Notes under the pieces: generated by a model
The model's input: the letters and a program-made list of their open reading frames with translations, nothing else
Database searches by the model: none
Told to the model about the DNA's origin: nothing
Origin: Iris pallida
Taxonomy: Eukaryota; Streptophyta; Magnoliopsida; Asparagales; Iridaceae
Length of the DNA stretch: 64,000 nt
Assembly: GCA_029216955.1 (NCBI GenBank)
Contig: JANAVB010016199.1
Location: forward strand, 9,857,960-9,921,959
Reading direction: 5' to 3'
In this document: positions 58,600 through 64,000 of the stretch, in pieces
Position numbering within the stretch: position 1 is the stretch's first letter
Layout of the letters: the number at the start of each line of letters is the position of its first letter
Position numbers and translations under genes: made by a program

Positions 58600-59862
58600 T
58601 CTACCCTTTATTTGTATTGCCTGTTGTGCCTGTGATATTGTGGTGATGTTCTCCCCCGCATAGGGGATATATTTGTGGACCTGTTACCCATGGCGTACCT
58701 TTGTTTTAGGTAGAGATAACAAGTTTCGGTCAGGATACCTGAAGCAGCCATAGCAAAGTGGTCATGGGTGCTCTTGGTATTGAGAAAAGAATTGCCGTAG
58801 AGCAGCTGGACTCCTGGGGCATGATGAGGTGATAGGTTTGTGTTAAGAAATTTAGCTGAGGATATTTGTGGGCCGATTACCCTTGGCATACCCTGGTTTA
58901 GGATACGGGTAATAGGATGAAAGAGAACTGACATACTTGCTCAGAGGTAACGAGGACATGGTAAGTAGGAATGTTTTTTGAACGTAGAGTCTTCCTACTC
59001 AGAGGTAATGAGTATATGGCAGGAGCGAACTCGACGGAGGGTATTGGTGGTCGACAGAGGACATTTGTGGTCAACAGAGGACATTTGTGGTCAACAGAGG
59101 ACATTTGTGGACCCATTACCCTTGGCGTACTCCGGTTGTGGGTACAGGTAATAGGTCGAAAGGGGATCATCATACTTACTCAGAGGTAATGAGGACATGG
59201 CAAGTATGAAGGTTTCTTCGACGGAGCCTTCCCATTCAGAGGTAATGAGGACATGACAGGAGTGGGCTCAATGAAGGGGGGTACGTAGAATAACTCAGAT
59301 GTAATGAGGACATGGAAATTCTATGTGGGGGTGATTTGTTTTTGGCAGAAATGGGACGACTCAGAGGTGATGAGGACATGGTCGTCTTGGAAATTTATGG
59401 ATCCGTTACCTTTGTTGTGCACTGGGAGTGCAGGTATTAGATCATGAGGGAGGATCTCTTGTAGGAAGAAAGTTCAGCGGTATGATTATACATGACTTTC
59501 TTTCAAAAGAGTGACCGGGATGTAAGTTCAGGGTTACCGATGGGCACATAACTCGACAATCCATGAATGTTGGAATCAAAGTGTAAGTTCAGAGTTACCA
59601 GCAGGTACATGACTTGGAAATTTGGGATATCTTTATGGAAGAAGGGCATGAGTTCAGCGGTACACGCGGGTACATGACTCGAAAATCTGTGAATGTTAGA
59701 ATCAAAGTGTAAGTTCAGAGGTACCAGCAGGTACATGACTTGGGAATTTGGGATATGAGTTCAGCGGTACAAGAGGGTACGTGACTCGATAAGTTGGAAA
59801 ATTAGGGGGTTGAGTTCAGTGGTACCAGCGGGCACATGACTCAAAACTCTGGAAAATGTTGT
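58600..59862. other. Convergent spacer of element D with repeated hairpins
   Basis: Noncoding, about 1.26 kb. Hairpins: inner TACCT/AGGTA (58696-58700 with 58708-58712); ATTACCC/GGGTAAT (58876-58882 with 58907-58913); ATTACC/GGTAAT (59115-59120 with 59147-59152) with inner GTAC/GTAC; TACC/GGTA (59407-59410 with 59433-59436) with inner TGCAC/GTGCA (59418-59422 with 59428-59432). CAGAGGTAATGAGGACATGG recurs about seven times, and a 25-bp unit (TCAACAGAGGACATTTGTGG) is repeated at 59045-59110. Downstream TTCAGNGGTACNNGNGGGTACATGACT units fill 59520-59840. Confidence 0.65.
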
Positions 59863-62800
59863 TTAAACATAGTATTTCTTCAGAAACTTGCCGTTGACGG
59901 GCAACATGAGCAAGTCTCCGTTCTGCTTGGCGAGGCGGTAAGCACCATTGGAGAACACGGCCTCGATGATAAATGGGCCTTCCCATTTTGGCTGGAACTT
60001 GCCGGTGGTCTTGTGAGTCATGACCATTGGCCTCCTGACTGCCAAAACAAGATCGCCCACTTGGAATGTTCTGACTTTGACCTTTTTGTTGAAGGCTCCT
60101 GAGATGCGTGCTTGGTATAATTCGATCCTTTGCTGAGCTAGGAGGCATTTTTCATCTAAGGCCTCTAACTCTTGTAGTCGACGTCGGTAGTTATCATCCG
60201 TTGTCAATTGATAAGTGAGGGCGACGCGGAGTGAGGGAATCTGAGTCTCTAATGGGAGAACTGCCTCACTCCCGTACACCAGAGAGAATGGTGTATTCCC
60301 GGTGGCTGTTCGAACCGTGGTACGATAAGCCCATAAGCACTCGCCGAGCTTCTCGTTCCAGTCGCGTTTGTTGGAGGAGACAAATTTCTTGAGGAGTTTG
60401 ATGATTGTTTTATTGAATGCCTCTGCTAACCCGTTTGCTGCCGGATTGTATGGTGTCGAAGCGACATTCTAAATGCGGTATTTGTCGCAGAATCGGTAGA
60501 ATACGTGGCTTACAAACTGTGGACCATTATCATGGATGATCCTTCGGGGCAGTCCAAAGCGGTAGATGACGTGGTATTTCAGGAAGCTGATCACGTTCGA
60601 AGTCTTGACTTCGGTGAGTGGGACAGCTTCTGTCCACTTTGAGAAGTAATCAGTGATCGCAAGTATGAAGCGATGTCCTCGGGAGGAAGGTGGGGTGATT
60701 GGACCAATGATATCCATTCCCCATGCTTCGAATGGCCAGGACGCCACTGTCGGATGTAGAAATTCGGATGGTTGGTGAATAAAGTCTGCGTGGACTTGGC
60801 AGGCCTTGCATTTTCGGGCATAATCTATTGTATCAGCTACCATCATGGGCCAGTAGTAGCCCATCCGGCGAAGGCGGTCTTGCAGCTTAGGGCCAGGCTG
60901 ATGGGCCCCGCAGACACCGTTATGAGCCTCTCGTACGGCTTCTTTGGCTTCTGCGTTCGACAAGCACCGAAGTAGTAATCCGTCGTAGGAGCGGCGATAC
61001 AGCATTTTCGTCTCTGTATCATAGAAGAATCTGAGAGAACGCTGTCTGATAGAAGTAGCCTCCTTCGGGTTCTCGGGCAGGATATCGTAGACCACGAAGT
61101 CTATGAATGGTTGTCTCCAGTCTGGCGCTTCGTCGATCATCTGAGCAGAATAACTCGCCATGGCTTGAACGTTGTTCTTAGGGCAGACCAGCTCATGGCC
61201 GATTACATCGACCGAATGATGAGAGTGGTTTGGCACTGCTAGGGAAGCAGCCAGGCCTGCTAGGGCATCAGCTTTGATATTTTGGAGTCTGGGGACGTGT
61301 TCAATGAAGAATCCCTCGAATGATGAGATAATGTTGATCGCTATTTGGTGGTAGGGGATCATGTCTTCATGGCGGACTTCGTACGTCCCCCGAATCTGGT
61401 TGACGATTAATTACGAATCGCCGTATGCTTCAAGGTATTCTACACCCAGTTCTCTTGCGAGTTGGAGGCCAATGACCAAAGCGTTGTACTCGGCCACATT
61501 GTTAGAGCAGGGTTCCATGAGAGAGTAGGCGTGATTGATCACTAGCCCGGTAGGAGAGACCAATACTACTCCGACTCCGACGACGATGTTTCTCTTGGGT
61601 CCGGTTCTTGAAGCGCCATCGAAGAACATCCGCCATATGTTATCGTGGGTGGTTGTATTTGAATCGATGACCTCATCTGGGATTTCTTCGTATATTCTGG
61701 ATGATTCCGATCCTGGATGGGCCGCCAAAAAGTCTGCCAGGGCTTGACCTTTGACAGCCTTCTGCGGGACAAAGATTATATGATAGAGGGACAGCAATAT
61801 CGCCCATGTAGCGAGGCGGGAGCTGAGTGCCCCTGGTTTGGTCATGAGGACCCTGAGAGGGTTGATTCGTGAGATCACATGTATGGTTTGCCCCGTGACA
61901 TAGTGTCGCGTCTTTTGAATGGCGAATACCAGGGCGAGGCATTCTTTCTCCACAGCGGTGTATCGGTGTTCGGGCCCGACCATCATTCGGCTGAGATAGT
62001 AAATGGCCTGCTCGTGGCCTACGTCGTTGTTTTGTGCCAGCAGGGCACCGAGGGAGTATTCCATTGCTCGTACATAGAGCAGGAATGGTTTTCCAGGGAC
62101 CGGGGCCACCAGGACTGGAGGATTTGATAAATATTCTTTGATGTCATCGAAAGCGCGCTGGCATTCCTCGTCCCATACGAATGAGACTCCCTTCTTCATG
62201 AGGTGGGTGAACGGTCGACATCGCCCGGAGAGGTTGGAAATGAACCTCCTGATATAAGCTAGCCTCCCTTGGAGGCCTCTAAGTTCACGAAGATTTCTCG
62301 GGGGACCCATCTCCATGATTGCCCTTATTTTCTCGGAGTCTACATGGATACCCCGTGCAGTGATGATGAAGCCCAAGAACTTCCCGCTGGATACGCCCAA
62401 GAATGATTTTGTAGGGTTCATCTTCAGATTGTGGGCTCGCATTAAGTTGAACACCGTTCTCAGGTCTTGCAGATGATCTTCCTTACGGCGACTCTTGACG
62501 ACGATGTCGTCGACATAGCATTCCACTGTCTTGCGCAAATGTTCTCTGAAAATGATACTCATGGCTCGCTGATATGTAGCGTCAGCATTCTTTAGACCGA
62601 ATGGCATGACTGTGTAGCAGTATGTGCCAATCAGGGTTCGGAATAAGGTGTGCTTTTCGTCGTCGGGAGACATCTTGATTTGATTGTACCCCGAGAATCC
62701 ATCCATGAATGACATACGTTCAAAGCCGTATATATTGTCGATCATGATGTCTGTGATAGGAAGGGGAAATTCATCTTTGGGGCATGCCTCGTTCAGGTTG

Positions 62801-62937
62801 CGGAAGTCGATACAGATTCGAATCTTCCCATTCTTCTTGAGGACGGGTACTATATTGGCGACCCAATCAGGATGTTGCTCTTCACGAATGAAGCCGCTGG
62901 CTATTAGCTTGTTGACTTCGGCTTCGATCGCGTCCAT
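59863..62937 (-). pseudogene. pol: Element D pol: RT, RNase H, second RNase H, integrase
   Basis: On minus in one frame. RT from FIREEQHPDWVANIVPVLKK; MPFGLKN at residues 111-117 and catalytic YVDD at 141-144 counted from 62937. Gypsy RNase H (SLGALLAQ, RYTAVEKECLALVFAIQK), tether QKAVKGQALADFLAAHP, then the archaeal-type RNase H of Tat elements (MFFDGASRTGP, NNVAEYNALVIGL, EAYGDS). After a TAA at 61411-61413: end of that domain (EHVPRLQNIKADALAG), H2C2 finger (HNGVCGAH, CKACQ), integrase core (WGMDIIGPIT, IIHDNGPQF). After TAG at 60469-60471: NGLAEAFNKT with the third acidic residue, and the C-terminal domain ending GKFLKKYYV. The only visible lesions are nonsense codons. These enzymes would copy element RNA and integrate it; this copy cannot make the full polyprotein. 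Confidence 0.9.
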
Positions 62938-64000
62938 GACGCCTGGGCGGAAGCGTCATTGTTGCTGCTTGACTGGCTTTGTATCTGGCTGTATATTGAG
63001 TTTGTGGAGAGCGGTGTCAGGATTTAACCCTGGCATGTCTTCATAGCTCCAGGCGAACACATCAATGTATTCTCTGACAAGTTCTAACAGTGACTCTCGT
63101 TCTTCGTCAGTTAGGCTTTTACTGATAAAGATCGGTTTTGGAGAAGATTCACTGCCGAGATCCACTTGTATGACCTCATCTTCAGTAGGAGGTTCTCTCA
63201 GTTCGAACCGCTTTTCCTATTGTGCGTCTAATTGCTGGGCCCATGGCTCTAGCTCAAGGATTTCGGGGATGTCTTCGTCTTCCTCGTAAGCGTCGGTGAA
63301 TGCCATATTGACTGACATGACTTGTCTGAATACATCTCTGATGCTGGTATCTGAGTCGAAAGTCGGTGATCCGGTTGAATGTGACTGCCAGTCGCATTCT
63401 TCATCTGAGCTTTTAGTGGTCGTAGTAGGCGTTACATACCCTAAACCGCATCGGGTTTTGTTATAGTAGTTCCGTGGTTTGCCCGCCGGGGCTGGCGTCT
63501 TCAAAGGTAATCGTCGTCCAGTGCCGTAGTTCAGTCCTGGCGTTGTCTCTAGATCATACCCCTGTTTCTGTATAAGATATTTGGATTGAGGGCTATAGAG
63601 ATACAGAGGCAGTCTTCCAGCATCTGACCCGAAGTCGACTTCTTCTATGGCGAGGGGATGCGGGTTGTTCGTCCGGCCGAAGATGATTGGGTGGTCCCCT
63701 CCCTCGATTATTCGGTAAGCGTCTTCTACTGGAGTAAGTTGGATAGCGGTGTACATATTTGTCACCTGTGTATGTAGGTGAGTGCCTATACCGTGTTCCA
63801 TAGCATACATTGTACATAGCTTATTGAGCTCGGTGTAGTTCAAAGATAACCTTTTATTGATGAAGTAAGGTATCTTTTCTAGAAGGATTACATCATCTGC
63901 GGAGGGAGCGTCAGTGTGGGCAGCCACATACTTGGCTAGCTCTGGTTCCTCTTCGGCTACCCCCTGTGTGAATGAAGATTGAGAGGGCGTCCTAGTCAGC
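62938..64000 (-). pseudogene. pol: Element D PR-RT linker, continuing beyond the window
   Basis: Same frame as the downstream pol. From the right edge: DVILLEKIPYFINKRLSLNY, IGTHLHTQVTNMYTAI, HPIIFGRTNNPHPLAIEEVD, YLIQKQGYDLETTPGLNYGT, then an acidic stretch (DAYEEDEDIPEILELEPWA), a TAG at 63217-63219, PKPIFISKSLTDEERESLL, SYEDMPGLNPDTALHKLNI and a TGA at 62956-62958, just before RT. The protease itself lies beyond 64000. The segment matches A (30717-29900 and 37610-37940) and B (24400-23600). Confidence 0.82.

Larger units (their letters stand above)
52485..64000 (-). mobile_element. Element D: Tat-type Ty3/gypsy element with antisense PMD gene, right end outside window
   Basis: From left to right: 3' LTR (to 53690), PPT, antisense gene on plus (54143-58487), hairpin spacer, and pol on minus (59863 upwards) reaching the protease linker at the window edge. 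Order and domains match A and B. The polyprotein keeps a single frame over about 4 kb with four nonsense codons and no frameshift, so it is the best preserved Tat copy here. The left boundary (TG at 52485) is a guess because the second LTR is not visible; the right LTR edge at 53690 is supported by the PPT and homology with B. Confidence 0.83.

Overview
This window is repeat-rich plant nuclear DNA. I find no host gene, tRNA, rRNA or CRISPR array that I can support. Essentially all of it is LTR retrotransposons nested in one another, decayed to different degrees. The plant origin follows from the element types: a Ty1/copia element, three Ty3/gypsy elements of the Tat/Ogre type (two RNase H domains in pol), and three chromovirus (Tekay/Del-like) derivatives with very large LTRs. 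I cannot name the species; the GC-rich tract in one LTR would fit a monocot but does not prove it.

Layout. (1) 1-13729: end of a Ty1/copia element on + (RT/RNase H remnant 1-775, LTR from 838). Its LTR is split by element F (1268-12884, - strand, TSD AGTGT), a gag-only element with LTRs of 4.95 kb around 1.74 kb of interior. (2) 13730-41634: element A, a Tat element with gag-pol on -, broken into pieces by the copia at its left, by element B (17564-29368, TSD CTCCT) in its RT, by element C (30723-37609, + strand, no ORFs, TSD CAGGT) upstream of RT, and by element E at 41635. (3) 41635-51553: element E, a second gag-only giant-LTR element on -, right LTR truncated. (4) 51554-52484: fragment of another chromovirus-like LTR with a 127-bp higher-order tandem repeat. 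(5) about 52485-64000: element D, a better preserved Tat element on -, running off the right edge.

Most interesting system. The Tat elements carry, between the 3' end of pol and the 3' LTR, a gene on the opposite strand. In D it runs 54143-58487 on + and encodes a plant mobile domain (PMD, aminotransferase-like) followed by a long coiled coil. It looks like an independent transcription unit: TATA box 80-88 nt before the ATG, a phase-1 first intron, a 78-nt second intron, and AATAAA after the stop. Element B has kept the same promoter, exon 1, splice sites and poly(A) region but lost the PMD; A keeps only the 3' coiled-coil end. Introns on this strand are invisible to the splicing of the sense genomic RNA, so they can survive retrotransposition. 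The spacer where the antisense gene and pol converge carries a repeated two-tier hairpin whose arms change in a compensated way between A, B and D. A further covarying hairpin sits next to the PPT.

Relative ages, from eye comparison of LTR pairs: F youngest (about 97-98% in samples), C and E intermediate (about 95%), B older (about 89-90%); A must predate B, C, E and the copia. Many breaks in pol are C-to-T or G-to-A stops, as expected for methylated, silenced repeats.
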